The notes: generated by a model from the letters alone, not told the origin. A stretch of 64,000 nt of DNA from Aphodoplasma sp045626925 (GCA_045626925.1 JAZUQZ010000001.1:1-64000), one strand, 5' to 3'; positions 7,319 to 16,163 are shown, counted from the first letter of the stretch. A program made the numbers and translations.

Positions 7319-8467
7319 ATGAAAAATGACATTTGGATTAATGAGGGAAGGGCTGTATTTGGAGTAAATGAATTTACATATCAACCTGTTCTTGATGATT
7401 TTAAAAACTCTAAGTTTATAGGAATAATTACTTATAACATTTCTTCTAAAGCAGAAAGTGGACTGTTATCAGCATTAAAAAATGCTTGCGAAAACGGTGC
7501 AGAAGTAATTTTAATTACTAATATCCCTAAAAGATTTCCATCGTACTATGAGGCTAAATATGCAGTAACGGCTAAATATATGATTGACTTATATATGAGA
7601 AAACTCAACCCACAGGATTATTCGATGCAATTAACTCCTTACTTTAATTTTAAAAATCATATCAAAATTGTAATGACAGATAACATCGTTTATTGGGGTT
7701 CAAGTAATTTTTCCGATGAAAGTAGTAGTAATTTTGAATGTGGTAGCATTTCTACTGATAGCGAATTAATTAAATATTTAAAAGATGAATTTTTCCCTAA
7801 AATTCAAAATATATCGGTTCCATATTATAAATACAATTTTATTGTTGCTATTGCAAACATAGAAAGATTAATTCCTGCTTGTTATGAAGCTAAGGAGAGC
7901 TTGTTTTATGCTGCTTTTGAGCCTTGGTCTGATTATGATACTAACTTTGAGGAGAAATGGGCATATCGCACAACAGAAACTGGAATAACATTGAAATTTC
8001 TAAGAGGTTTTTTAGAAAGATTATCTGAATTTGAAGACGCATTGAGGGTGATAGATGATATCGTTGATGAGTATTCTGAATTGGATGAATTACCTGAACA
8101 AGTTGAAGAATTAAATTGTATTTTTGAGGAGTATAAAAATACATATAAACATTTTTATGAAACTATATCATCATTATTTAAAGATCTTGAAGATGTGGCT
8201 GGCTTTGATGTTTCAGAAGAAGCATGTCGGAAAATAATTAACGATTATGGGATGGAAGCCTATGACGAACAGCTTGATTACTATGCAGACAAGGCAATGA
8301 ATGAATCTTATTGGGAATATGAAGAACTTATCAAGGCTTCTGAAGAAACAATCCGTAATTCGTTGGAGTGTCTTAATGATATGGTCCAATATTATGAAAA
8401 AATTAAGACAAGCTTATATAGTTTATTGGCTATTAATCCCAAAATTGACAATACAGCTGTAAAATGA
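7319..8467 (+). CDS. PLD-like domain protein with long acidic helical C-terminus
   Basis: A 382-residue protein. The first ~170 residues look like a phospholipase D-like half domain: alternating beta strands, then NHIKIVMTDNIVYWGSSNFS near residues 115-135, with the family's H-x-K pattern and a G-S-S-N loop. Only one HxK motif is present, so activity would need a dimer. Residues ~195-375 are acidic, Glu-rich and predicted to be helical or coiled-coil. PLD-like proteins of this type include nucleases, but nothing here fixes the substrate. AAGGTG precedes the ATG. Confidence 0.7.
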   Translation: MKNDIWINEGRAVFGVNEFTYQPVLDDFKNSKFIGIITYNISSKAESGLLSALKNACENGAEVILITNIPKRFPSYYEAKYAVTAKYMIDLYMRKLNPQDYSMQLTPYFNFKNHIKIVMTDNIVYWGSSNFSDESSSNFECGSISTDSELIKYLKDEFFPKIQNISVPYYKYNFIVAIANIERLIPACYEAKESLFYAAFEPWSDYDTNFEEKWAYRTTETGITLKFLRGFLERLSEFEDALRVIDDIVDEYSELDELPEQVEELNCIFEEYKNTYKHFYETISSLFKDLEDVAGFDVSEEACRKIINDYGMEAYDEQLDYYADKAMNESYWEYEELIKASEETIRNSLECLNDMVQYYEKIKTSLYSLLAINPKIDNTAVK

Positions 8468-8517
8468 TATGACTTGAAGCCTGTTTTTCAAGAAAAGCAG
8501 TAGAAAGGAGTAAATAA

Positions 8518-9126
8518 ATGAAGCGTTTATTTGGTTTTATCTGCATAACTGTTATGATATTATCAATGTCAATGACAGCACTTGCAGGAGATATACCTGA
8601 AAGTTTAATTTGGAATGATGAAGCACAGATTTTCTTTGGGGAGATTATTGACTATTATCCTGATAAGGATGAGCCAAGTATTTCAGTTTCACCCGTAAAG
8701 AAAATTAAAGGCGATGTAAATATCGGCAGCAAAAAAACTTATCTAAAACCGAACCCAATGGGCGGTGCAGAAATAGTTGAAGGCAATGTATATCTTTGTG
8801 TGTATTACGATGAGGTAAATCCCTTTGATATATTTGAGGTTACGAGCTATGATACAAAAACTCTCAAAGTAAAAGGCATTGAGGGTGATATGTGGGAACG
8901 CTTTCAGGAATATATCAATAATGGCGAATACGAAAGAACTGAGCTTGAGAGAACAGGTATAGAGCCGAGTGAAGTTGATGAAGAAAAGCTACCACCACTT
9001 AAAAGCCCATACGCAAATTTTATATATTGGTTTATTTATAATTCGAAGGTAGCTTATACAATAGGTGCAATAATTGTTATTGCTATTGTTATAGGAGCAG
9101 TCCTTATCATCAAAAAGAAAAAGTAA
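8518..9126 (+). CDS. Secreted, C-terminally membrane-anchored protein, unknown function
   Basis: A 202-residue protein with a classical Sec signal peptide (residues 1-23, cleavage probably after ALA), an extracytoplasmic domain of ~140 residues rich in beta strands, and one C-terminal membrane helix (~177-197) followed by a KKKK tail. That topology places the middle domain outside the cell with a short cytoplasmic anchor. No LPxTG motif is present. The family is not recognised. AAAGGAG lies 8 bases before the ATG, and the next gene begins 17 bases downstream. Confidence 0.7.
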   Translation: MKRLFGFICITVMILSMSMTALAGDIPESLIWNDEAQIFFGEIIDYYPDKDEPSISVSPVKKIKGDVNIGSKKTYLKPNPMGGAEIVEGNVYLCVYYDEVNPFDIFEVTSYDTKTLKVKGIEGDMWERFQEYINNGEYERTELERTGIEPSEVDEEKLPPLKSPYANFIYWFIYNSKVAYTIGAIIVIAIVIGAVLIIKKKK

Positions 9127-9143
9127 TTTTGGAGGTGTCCTGA

Positions 9144-10004
9144 ATGAAGAAAAAATGTCTTATAATCGCAATTTTCATTTTGGTTATTCTCTTTATTGCA
9201 AGTATGATTACTAAATATATTGACACGGCAAATGTATCGACAGGTCATGAACCGGAGTGTTGTATAAAAATTGTAAGTCAGGATGGCAGCAAGGTTACAT
9301 ATTGGGGACTTGGTTATAAAGTAGTGAGATATGTCGGTGTTTCTCCTAATGAACCGTATGAGAGCAATATCGGTGTTAAAATGGGCAGTTGGTTTATGAA
9401 TTATGAAAACCCAACAAATGTGATTTTGGATGTCAAGTCTTTCGGAGATAGTAAGACATTTAAAGTTTCTGATAAAGCAGATGTTGATTTTATCACCAAT
9501 CTGCTTAAACACTCCAAATACATAGATGAGCCTTGTGATGGAATTATTGATTATGCAATTACCTATGATGATTACACTTACGCTGTTTTAATAAGTTGCA
9601 GTGAAATAAGAAAAGGTAATAAGCAAGCAAAAATATCCGATAAGGATATGGAAGAACTTGAAAGAATCCTTGTAACTGCAGCTGATAAAAAACGCATTTA
9701 CACTTATGAAGAATCTGTGGAAGAAATGTCAAAACCCTATCTTATGCTTGATAAAGAGAACAGAGAATTTCAGTTCTTTTGGTCTATGTTTTCAAGCTAT
9801 ATCGCTCAAGGAACATACGAGGTTAAAGACAACGAGATTATCTGTAAAACGGATGACGGAAACAATGTATATACCTTTGAGATATTAGAGGGCGAAGGAT
9901 ATAAATTTATCGAGAGCAAATCATCAAAAATACCGAAGTACAAGTATTCAAGTGATGCAAAAGAAGCTCTTGCACCCGTTGACGATGGAGCAATATTTAA
10001 TTAA
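9144..10004 (+). CDS. Membrane-anchored protein of unknown function (parent of the fragment at 26761)
   Basis: A 286-residue protein with an N-terminal signal anchor (residues ~5-24) and an extracytoplasmic remainder. The section after the anchor (TANVSTGHEPECCIKIV) is repeated almost word for word in a 49-residue reading frame at 26761, so the gene has been partly duplicated. The C-terminal ~90 residues contain short beta-strand-like blocks (GTYEVKDNEIICKT), similar to lipocalin- or META-like small domains, but this is weak. GGAGGTG precedes the ATG. The ECF-like promoter copy 2 overlaps its stop codon. Confidence 0.7.
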   Translation: MKKKCLIIAIFILVILFIASMITKYIDTANVSTGHEPECCIKIVSQDGSKVTYWGLGYKVVRYVGVSPNEPYESNIGVKMGSWFMNYENPTNVILDVKSFGDSKTFKVSDKADVDFITNLLKHSKYIDEPCDGIIDYAITYDDYTYAVLISCSEIRKGNKQAKISDKDMEELERILVTAADKKRIYTYEESVEEMSKPYLMLDKENREFQFFWSMFSSYIAQGTYEVKDNEIICKTDDGNNVYTFEILEGEGYKFIESKSSKIPKYKYSSDAKEALAPVDDGAIFN

Positions 10005-10076
10005 AATGCAACTTTTTGGTATTTAAAATTGTATTATATGTGAGGAAACTTTTCCCTTAAAAAAACGTCTAAATAG
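10004..10076 (+). promoter_or_regulatory. ECF-sigma-like promoter module, copy 2
   Basis: Repeats the layout of 6539-6611: AAATGCAACTTTTTG, then GAGGAAACTTTT, then CGTCTAAATAG. GGAAAC (10044-10049) and CGTCTA (10066-10071) are 16 bases apart, the usual ECF spacing. The lipoprotein gene starts 25 bases after the module. Confidence 0.65.
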
Positions 10077-10100
10077 TATAAAATGGTTTGGAGGTGCAAT

Positions 10101-10952
10101 ATGAAAAGATATTTAATTCTATGCTTGATTTTATCCATTGCAATTCTTACAGGATGCGATAGTGTAAAACTGAGCGTAAATGGACCAACAGAAAATCAGG
10201 TATCATATCTTGATGAAAAGCACGAACATAAAACACTTAAAATCGTTGATGGTGCAGAAAGTGGAAGTCTTGTTCTTGCCGGAGCGGAAAATAGTTTTAT
10301 ATATGCTCTTGATGCGAACAAGGTTGATATTTTAATAGATGGCAAAAAGGCCGAACTTAAAGATTTGGAAGATGGTATGCCTATAGATGTTTATTGTAAT
10401 GGTGAGTTTATTAATATACGTCATGAGACAGATGTTCCCATTGATATTACATCTCTTTGTAAAACTATCAACGGACATTCTATCGGGACCGAAAGAAATC
10501 CCGGCGGAACTTGTTACGATTTAAGCGGTCTGTACTTAAAGGTTCTTGAAGATTTATGGGAAGTAGATTCAGGACTTAATGGAGATATAAAATATATTAG
10601 CATTGATTTAAGCAAAGCACCCGGCGAACTGACAGAGGGAGAAAAGTCTGCAATCAGTTATATTTTTGCAAAAGCACATGGCAAGCAATATTTACAGCTT
10701 TCGTATGAAGAACTTATAGAACAAGGATATCTAAAGGGAGATAAGCCGTATTATTTTGAAGATGGTATTCTCTTTTCAATAACTGATAGTATGAAAGCTG
10801 AAGAGCAGTATAACGGACTTCGTGTGATAAAGTTTGATGCACAGAAATGGCGCAGTGGACTTGGTGCATATATATTTACCGATTGCGCTGTATCCTGGCC
10901 GCAACAAGGAACATGGAAAGATTACAATGTCGGTGCTCATGCTATCTCATAA
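10101..10952 (+). CDS. Lipoprotein of unknown function
   Basis: A 283-residue protein with a lipoprotein signal peptide ending in the lipobox LTGC (Cys at about residue 19), so it should be anchored on the outer face of the cytoplasmic membrane. The mature part has no family I recognise; two halves can be told apart, a beta-rich N-terminal part to ~residue 120 and a mixed part with KTINGHSIGTERNPGG and a conserved-looking GLGAYIF near the end. The ATG at 10101 follows GGAGGTG with 6-base spacing. It is first in a run of three exported proteins. Confidence 0.75.
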   Translation: MKRYLILCLILSIAILTGCDSVKLSVNGPTENQVSYLDEKHEHKTLKIVDGAESGSLVLAGAENSFIYALDANKVDILIDGKKAELKDLEDGMPIDVYCNGEFINIRHETDVPIDITSLCKTINGHSIGTERNPGGTCYDLSGLYLKVLEDLWEVDSGLNGDIKYISIDLSKAPGELTEGEKSAISYIFAKAHGKQYLQLSYEELIEQGYLKGDKPYYFEDGILFSITDSMKAEEQYNGLRVIKFDAQKWRSGLGAYIFTDCAVSWPQQGTWKDYNVGAHAIS

Positions 10953-10964
10953 GGAGTGGAAATG

Positions 10965-11483
10965 ATGAAGAAAATTACTTTAATATTATTGATGATAACT
11001 CTGCTTATGATTACCGGATGCAAAGATGATAAGCAAAAGAATCTTTATCTTCCTGAAGCTAAAAACGATAAAATTTATACTACTATCGGCGGTGGAAATG
11101 AATCGCATATAGGCGAAGGTTACACTATCACTGTTCCGACAAATGATTATCGTTATGAAAAAGAATATGATGACGGTGCTTTAGAAGAAAAATGGGAATA
11201 CACCCAAAAAGATGATGTTGAAATCAAAGTAACAACATATAAAAACTCTGATGAAATATCCGCAAGAACAAAGTTCTTAAAAGACTATGACGAATATATC
11301 TTCGAGGACTTAATGGGTTATTCTCTCTGTGGAATGGAACCTGATGGAGATACATTATGGTTTAATCTACATGAGTCGAATGGAACAGTTTATATTGTCT
11401 CCTGGGAATTCCCAAAAACCACGAGCGAAGATTTAAAGAAAGAATTATCAAGTATAGCAGGAACATTCGCTCTTACTGAATAA
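10965..11483 (+). CDS. Small lipoprotein of unknown function
   Basis: A 172-residue protein with a lipobox ITGC near residue 18 and a predicted extracytoplasmic domain of ~150 residues in which a Tyr-rich beta segment is followed by an SLCGMEPDGDTLWF block. No family recognised. AAGGAG lies 8 bases before the ATG at 10965; an ATG one codon earlier is also possible. It starts 12 bases after the previous lipoprotein and ends 13 before the solute-binding-like gene, so the three are co-transcribed. Confidence 0.7.
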   Translation: MKKITLILLMITLLMITGCKDDKQKNLYLPEAKNDKIYTTIGGGNESHIGEGYTITVPTNDYRYEKEYDDGALEEKWEYTQKDDVEIKVTTYKNSDEISARTKFLKDYDEYIFEDLMGYSLCGMEPDGDTLWFNLHESNGTVYIVSWEFPKTTSEDLKKELSSIAGTFALTE

Positions 11484-11496
11484 GGAGGTACACGCA

Positions 11497-13347
11497 ATGA
11501 AAAAATTATTGTCCATTATCTTATCAATCACTATGCTCCTTTCAATGGGAACAGTAGCTTTTGCAGATGGTGTTGACGGACCAATGCAGAAAGCAAAAAT
11601 CAAAGTAGGAATATCTGCAGATTTTCCACCGTTTGAATATTATAACGAAAATGAAGAACTGTACGGATTTGATGTTGATCTTATGAATTGCATAGGTGAG
11701 AAAATAGGATTTGATATTGAGTTCGTCAATATGTCATTTGATCAACTGTTTTCTGCAGTTATGGGCGGTGATGTTGACTGCGCAATATCAGCAATTGCTA
11801 TTACTGAAGAGCGAAAGAATGTGATTGATTACACCATTCCATATTTAAGTGCAAAGGTAACTTATTCTGATGGTGAAAACTCTGACACAAGCTTAGAACA
11901 ATATGCAATTGTATTTCCCAATAATTCTGTTGAGAAGGCGAATGTTCTTGAAGCTGCCGGACAAATAGCAATATATAATCTTGTTAATGATGCTTTGACC
12001 GAATTGATAGAAGATAAAACTGTCGAAAAACTTGGAGAAAAATATAATCTTAATAAGGCTGCCGATACAGATGAGTTTGATTATGAGTATACAGTAATGC
12101 CTGTTCTGTCTGATTTGCCTAATGTTGAAAACGATACAGCAGACGGCAATGCGATGTCGGATGGCACACCGCTTGCTCCTCCAAACGATTGGGCTGTAAG
12201 TGATGTAAAGAAAGCGGAAGCATTGAACATTACAGAAAAAGGAAAGAATTATCGTTATAGAATGTCAATAACCCGTGAAGAATTTTGCGAACTTATATAT
12301 AATTATTGCTATAATGTAATTAAAGAGGTTGACACAGTTGCAGGAGGAAATAAGTTTACTGACACCACAAATTCAAAAATCATCAGATTAAATGCAATGG
12401 GAATTATTAACGGAAAAACTGAAACAGAATTTGCGCCTAATGATTTGCTTACCCGTGAGGAAGCTGCCGTTATTCTTAACAGAATGGTAAATAAAATAAT
12501 TCCTGTACCCGTTACGGAAATGTATTTTAACTTTGATGATGAAGCAAGTATCTCTAATTGGGCTTCCGATTCTATTCAAGTAATGTGCAATATGGGAGTA
12601 ATGAACGGAGTTGGAAATAATAAATTTGCTCCAAAGGAAACATATACAACTGAACAAGCTATTGTAACAATCGTTAGAGTATATGCAGCTCAATCAGCTA
12701 ATACAGGAATTATCGGCGGAGCAGATGCACCCACAGAAATTGTTGTGACAGATACCATCGATATTAATGATTTCTATGTAGATGAAGCAATTAAGCTCAT
12801 TACAGAATCAGGTAAACTTGCAGCAGATAAAGATTTTATAAGTTTATATACAACCAATGATGAAATGACAGAGAAGATTTTAGCTCTCAGCACCATTGAT
12901 TTTAATAAACCGAAAGAAATATATTATCTTTCTGCTGATCGTGAGCAGATAATTGTAAATCTTGAAGCTTTAGCAAAAGCTGAAGGTGTTGATTTTAGCG
13001 AAATGGGCGACGTTTGGGTTGAACATATTTTGAAAAAATTTAATTTCTCAACACTTGCAAGCCTTATAAACTCATCCTACGGAGCTGAAAACCTTGCAGC
13101 ACTCACAATTCTTACAAACAGCCGTGGGTATGTAATGCCAAAGGATTTCAAGAATAACTTTGCATTATTCGTACAGTATGATGGCGAATATTCAGCCATT
13201 GTTTCATTCTCTGAATTTGGCGATGGTGTTATAAGTGCAAATATGTCCTTCGTTAAAAACGGAGATAAAGATAATGTGTTCAGACGCTTGCACGAAATAA
13301 CATCAGCAGTAGGAGAAGATGCCGTTACAATTGCGAAAGTTAAGTAG
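11497..13347 (+). CDS. Chimeric exported protein: truncated solute-binding domain, SLH repeats, C-terminal domain
   Basis: A 616-residue protein. Residues 1-23 are a Sec signal peptide. Residues ~31-120 match lobe 1 of family 3 amino acid-binding proteins (FPPFEYY, GFDVDLM, GDVDCAIS, ERKNVIDYT); most of lobe 2 is missing and only its end (residues ~145-190) remains. Residues ~228-400 hold S-layer homology-like repeats (ITREEFCELIY, LTREEAAVILNR, YTTEQAIVTIVR), which bind the cell wall. A GIIGGADAPTEIVV motif (404-417) links to an unrecognised C-terminal domain. A wall-bound sensor or decoy receptor is plausible, but ligand binding is doubtful with lobe 2 reduced. GGAGG precedes the ATG. Confidence 0.75.
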   Translation: MKKLLSIILSITMLLSMGTVAFADGVDGPMQKAKIKVGISADFPPFEYYNENEELYGFDVDLMNCIGEKIGFDIEFVNMSFDQLFSAVMGGDVDCAISAIAITEERKNVIDYTIPYLSAKVTYSDGENSDTSLEQYAIVFPNNSVEKANVLEAAGQIAIYNLVNDALTELIEDKTVEKLGEKYNLNKAADTDEFDYEYTVMPVLSDLPNVENDTADGNAMSDGTPLAPPNDWAVSDVKKAEALNITEKGKNYRYRMSITREEFCELIYNYCYNVIKEVDTVAGGNKFTDTTNSKIIRLNAMGIINGKTETEFAPNDLLTREEAAVILNRMVNKIIPVPVTEMYFNFDDEASISNWASDSIQVMCNMGVMNGVGNNKFAPKETYTTEQAIVTIVRVYAAQSANTGIIGGADAPTEIVVTDTIDINDFYVDEAIKLITESGKLAADKDFISLYTTNDEMTEKILALSTIDFNKPKEIYYLSADREQIIVNLEALAKAEGVDFSEMGDVWVEHILKKFNFSTLASLINSSYGAENLAALTILTNSRGYVMPKDFKNNFALFVQYDGEYSAIVSFSEFGDGVISANMSFVKNGDKDNVFRRLHEITSAVGEDAVTIAKVK

Positions 13348-13375
13348 TAAAAAAGCTAACTCTATAACAAGTGTT

Positions 13376-13416
13376 AAAAGTAATCGGAGCAGAAATTTTC
13401 TGCTCCGATTACTTTT
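13376..13416 (+). terminator. Strong bidirectional terminator
   Basis: AAAAGTAATCGGAGCAGAAA (13376-13395) pairs almost perfectly with TTTTCTGCTCCGATTACTTTT up to 13416. It closes the lipoprotein operon. Confidence 0.9.
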
Positions 13417-13437
13417 AATCAAATTTATTTGATAAGG

Positions 13438-13466
13438 TTGTCAATCTATACATTATATGATATAAT
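13438..13466 (+). promoter_or_regulatory. Sigma-A type promoter
   Basis: TTGTCA (13438-13443), 17 bases, TATAAT (13461-13466), giving a leader of about 160 bases before the gene at 13630. Confidence 0.75.
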
Positions 13467-13545
13467 ATCAAAGATAATAAAATTTTAAAATGAATAAGAA
13501 AAGGATGTTTTTAATCCTAACTTCACATAAAGTTTCGTAAGAACG

Positions 13546-13574
13546 ATTGGCATCTAGATTATACAGTCTTTATA
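13546..13574 (+). repeat. Direct repeat, left copy
   Basis: ATTGGCATC, two variable bases, then GATTATACAGTCTTTATA. It matches 15194-15222 at 27 of 29 positions. The two copies flank the beta-helix lipoprotein gene. Confidence 0.7.
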
Positions 13575-13629
13575 TAAAGGGTGTCGAATATTGTCGAGGA
13601 ATAAATTTAGTTTTAAAGCGAGGTAAGCG

Positions 13630-15153
13630 ATGAAAAGACTATTGATGTATTTAATAATGATTACAATTATACTTTCAGGTTGTAGTTTTACAACTCCGAA
13701 AATTGATGGAACTCAAATTAAGCTTTCCGACAATAAAATTACAGTTGACGGAAAAGAAATTACAAACGACGATACACGGGCAGTCTATTATGCAAATGAT
13801 ATTGTTTTCTACCGTGCAGGGCAGAATTTCACCTATGGTGAGGGTACAAGTGAAGACGCCCATGAACAAAGTGAAGCAGATGCCCATACAGTAGTGCATA
13901 TTACAAAACCTGGCAGATATGTTTTAAGCGGGGAACTTTCCCTTGGACAGATTGCAGTTGACCTTGGAGAAGATGCGAAAGAAAATCCTGATGCGGTAGT
14001 AACTCTCATTCTTAATGATGTTGATGTTACCTGCACAGTTGCTCCTGCGATTATTTTCTATAATGTATATGAATGCTCTGAAAGTAATGAAGAAATGGCA
14101 ACCAAAGATGTCGATACATCAAAAGCAGGTGCAAATGTAATTATCGCTGATGGAACTGAAAACAATATCAATGGTTCTTATGTTGCCAAGATTTATAAAT
14201 CCTTTGAATTAAGTGAAGATGGCACCGAAATAGTAGACAGCAAAAAACTCCATAAATATGATGGCGCTTTCTATTCTAAAAAGAGTATGAATGTTAGCGG
14301 TGGTGAAAAGGGTGACGGCATTCTCAATATAAAAGCTGAAAATGAAGGACTTGATAGTGAATTACACCTTACAATCAATGGTGGAATTATAAATATCACA
14401 TCAGGTAATGACGGAATTAACACCAATGAGGATAACGTTTCAGTTATGACAATGAATGGTGGTACTCTTAATATTGTTTGCGTTGGCAGAACCGGTGAAG
14501 GTGACGGAATTGATTCAAACGGATGGCTTGTAATCAATGGTGGTACTCTTACGGCACAGGCTTGCGCTACAAGTGGTGATGCAGGAATAGATTCTGATAA
14601 GGGTATTTATATAAACGGTGGCAAAGTAATAGCATCAGGCAATATGCTTGACCATATTGCAGGTGGAGAGCAGACTTATACAGTATTCCAATTTGCAGAA
14701 CGACAGGATGGCAATAACACATATACGCTCAAAAATTCGGACGGAAAAGTTATCGGCGAGTATGCACCTGTAAATGCTTTTACCTATCTTATTGTTGCAG
14801 ATGAAGAACTTACACCCGGAGATTATACTTTATGGCAAGGCGATGTTCAGTTAACTGCAGTTTCGGTAGAAAATATGCGTGGCGGAATGCCTCATGGAGA
14901 AATACCTGAAATGTCGCACGGCACACATCCAGAACTTCCTGAAGGGATGGAAAGACCTGACAAACCGAATGGTGAACGTCCACCAATGCCTGATGGTGAA
15001 ATGCCGAAAGGTGAGCGACCTGAAATGCCTGAAGATTTGGAAAATATGACTCCGCCTGATAATATGAGACCAATGAATTTTGAAGGCGAAACATCCTCCA
15101 CATTCACTATTAAAAAAGGCGGAAATCAATTTGTGAATGTAACTCGTGCATGA
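13630..15153 (+). CDS. Cthe_2159-like carbohydrate-binding beta-helix lipoprotein
   Basis: A 507-residue protein with a lipobox LSGC (Cys near residue 18). Residues ~90-370 contain repeated beta-helix rungs (LTINGGIINITSGNDGIN, MNGGTLNIV, INGGTLTA, GIYINGGKVIASG) typical of the pfam14262/Cthe_2159 family, whose founding member binds cellulose or pectin-like acidic sugars. Residues ~425-490 are a Pro/Glu/Met-rich low-complexity linker with repeats such as MPxGExPEM. It should sit outside the cell on a lipid anchor. GAGG stands 7 bases before the ATG. A direct repeat flanks the gene on both sides. Confidence 0.85.
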   Translation: MKRLLMYLIMITIILSGCSFTTPKIDGTQIKLSDNKITVDGKEITNDDTRAVYYANDIVFYRAGQNFTYGEGTSEDAHEQSEADAHTVVHITKPGRYVLSGELSLGQIAVDLGEDAKENPDAVVTLILNDVDVTCTVAPAIIFYNVYECSESNEEMATKDVDTSKAGANVIIADGTENNINGSYVAKIYKSFELSEDGTEIVDSKKLHKYDGAFYSKKSMNVSGGEKGDGILNIKAENEGLDSELHLTINGGIINITSGNDGINTNEDNVSVMTMNGGTLNIVCVGRTGEGDGIDSNGWLVINGGTLTAQACATSGDAGIDSDKGIYINGGKVIASGNMLDHIAGGEQTYTVFQFAERQDGNNTYTLKNSDGKVIGEYAPVNAFTYLIVADEELTPGDYTLWQGDVQLTAVSVENMRGGMPHGEIPEMSHGTHPELPEGMERPDKPNGERPPMPDGEMPKGERPEMPEDLENMTPPDNMRPMNFEGETSSTFTIKKGGNQFVNVTRA

Positions 15154-15193
15154 AGTAATTTCGTTTTAAACAGAGGTTCAAACTTCAAAAAAT

Positions 15194-15222
15194 ATTGGCA
15201 TCCGGATTATACAGTCTTTATA
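15194..15222 (+). repeat. Direct repeat, right copy
   Basis: Matches 13546-13574 at 27 of 29 positions, including an unbroken 18-base block GATTATACAGTCTTTATA. Confidence 0.7.
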
Positions 15223-15328
15223 AAGTTTGATATACAAGGGACAAAATTAATTGTGACTTGATAAAAGTCGAATTATCTCGAATAATGAAAATTGTATTTA
15301 AAAATTTATTTTGAGGAAGTGAAAACAT

Positions 15329-16132
15329 TTGAAAAAAAGTAAACTTTGGATTGGTTTGTTTTTGGGCGTTATATTTTTACTTATATTTGTACTTGTATTA
15401 CCATTCCTAATTAGAGATAATTTCGCTAATATTCAAAAATTAGGCATAACATTGAAGTATCATGAAATGTTATCATATTTAATAACATCATTATCTGTTA
15501 TAGTAACCGCAATATTAAGTTGTATTACAGTTTTTATATCAAAAAAAGCTTCAATGGTTAGTGATAGAATGTTGTCATTAGAAGAAGAAAAGTTAAGTCC
15601 TTATCTGGATATTGTTAGAGAAAAATCTTATGTGTCTGAGTGTAAGAATAGTGATGAATTGTTAAAAGTAAAATTGTATGTTAGAAATATTGGTCAATAT
15701 CCTATTCAAAATATTTTATTGAGCAGGAAAGAGTTAGACATAAAAGAGATTGAAGATATATATGTTAATGACAAAATTTGTGATAGAATATTTGCACAAC
15801 TTTCAAAATTAAATGAAAACAAAGAAAACAAAGAAAACAAAGAGTATACTTTGACTTGTATAGCGGGTCTCCGTGAGATGACAGTAGTTCACTCAAGATA
15901 TAGAAATGGAGAACGAGAAATAAAAGAAGAGGAACTACCATTTTCTGAATCACTTTACTTTAATATAGAAAAAGATGCGATTGAGAAGCCAATTGAGATT
16001 TACATAACTATGCAAAATATTTCTGGAGAAATTTATGTTCAAAAAACAAAATTATATATATCGACCAGAAGTAATAAGCATGATTATTTTTTAACCATGC
16101 ATTCAAAAACCATTAAAAGAGTAATTAACTAA
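15329..16132 (+). CDS. Membrane protein with cytoplasmic domain, unknown function
   Basis: A 267-residue protein with two membrane helices (residues ~8-28 and ~48-70) and a long, charged, probably cytoplasmic C-terminal domain containing beta-rich segments (KVKLYVRNIGQYPIQNILL), which resembles the general layout of DUF-type membrane proteins of Firmicutes. It starts with TTG, with TTGAGGAAG 8 bases upstream. Residues ~162-171 repeat ENK three times, from a 9-base DNA repeat at 15815-15841 that could change length by slippage. No family recognised. Confidence 0.65.
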   Translation: MKKSKLWIGLFLGVIFLLIFVLVLPFLIRDNFANIQKLGITLKYHEMLSYLITSLSVIVTAILSCITVFISKKASMVSDRMLSLEEEKLSPYLDIVREKSYVSECKNSDELLKVKLYVRNIGQYPIQNILLSRKELDIKEIEDIYVNDKICDRIFAQLSKLNENKENKENKEYTLTCIAGLREMTVVHSRYRNGEREIKEEELPFSESLYFNIEKDAIEKPIEIYITMQNISGEIYVQKTKLYISTRSNKHDYFLTMHSKTIKRVIN

Positions 16133-16163
16133 ATGTTAATAATAAATTATGAGGTGAGTAAAT

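Noticed and set aside
10847..11029. A 60-residue frame spanning the junction of two lipoprotein genes
   Set aside because: It overlaps both real genes in another frame and has no start signal.
14271..15129. Several overlapping antisense frames of 60-97 residues
   Set aside because: They arise from the repetitive, biased codons of the beta-helix and Pro/Met/Glu-rich regions of the sense gene and have no start signals.
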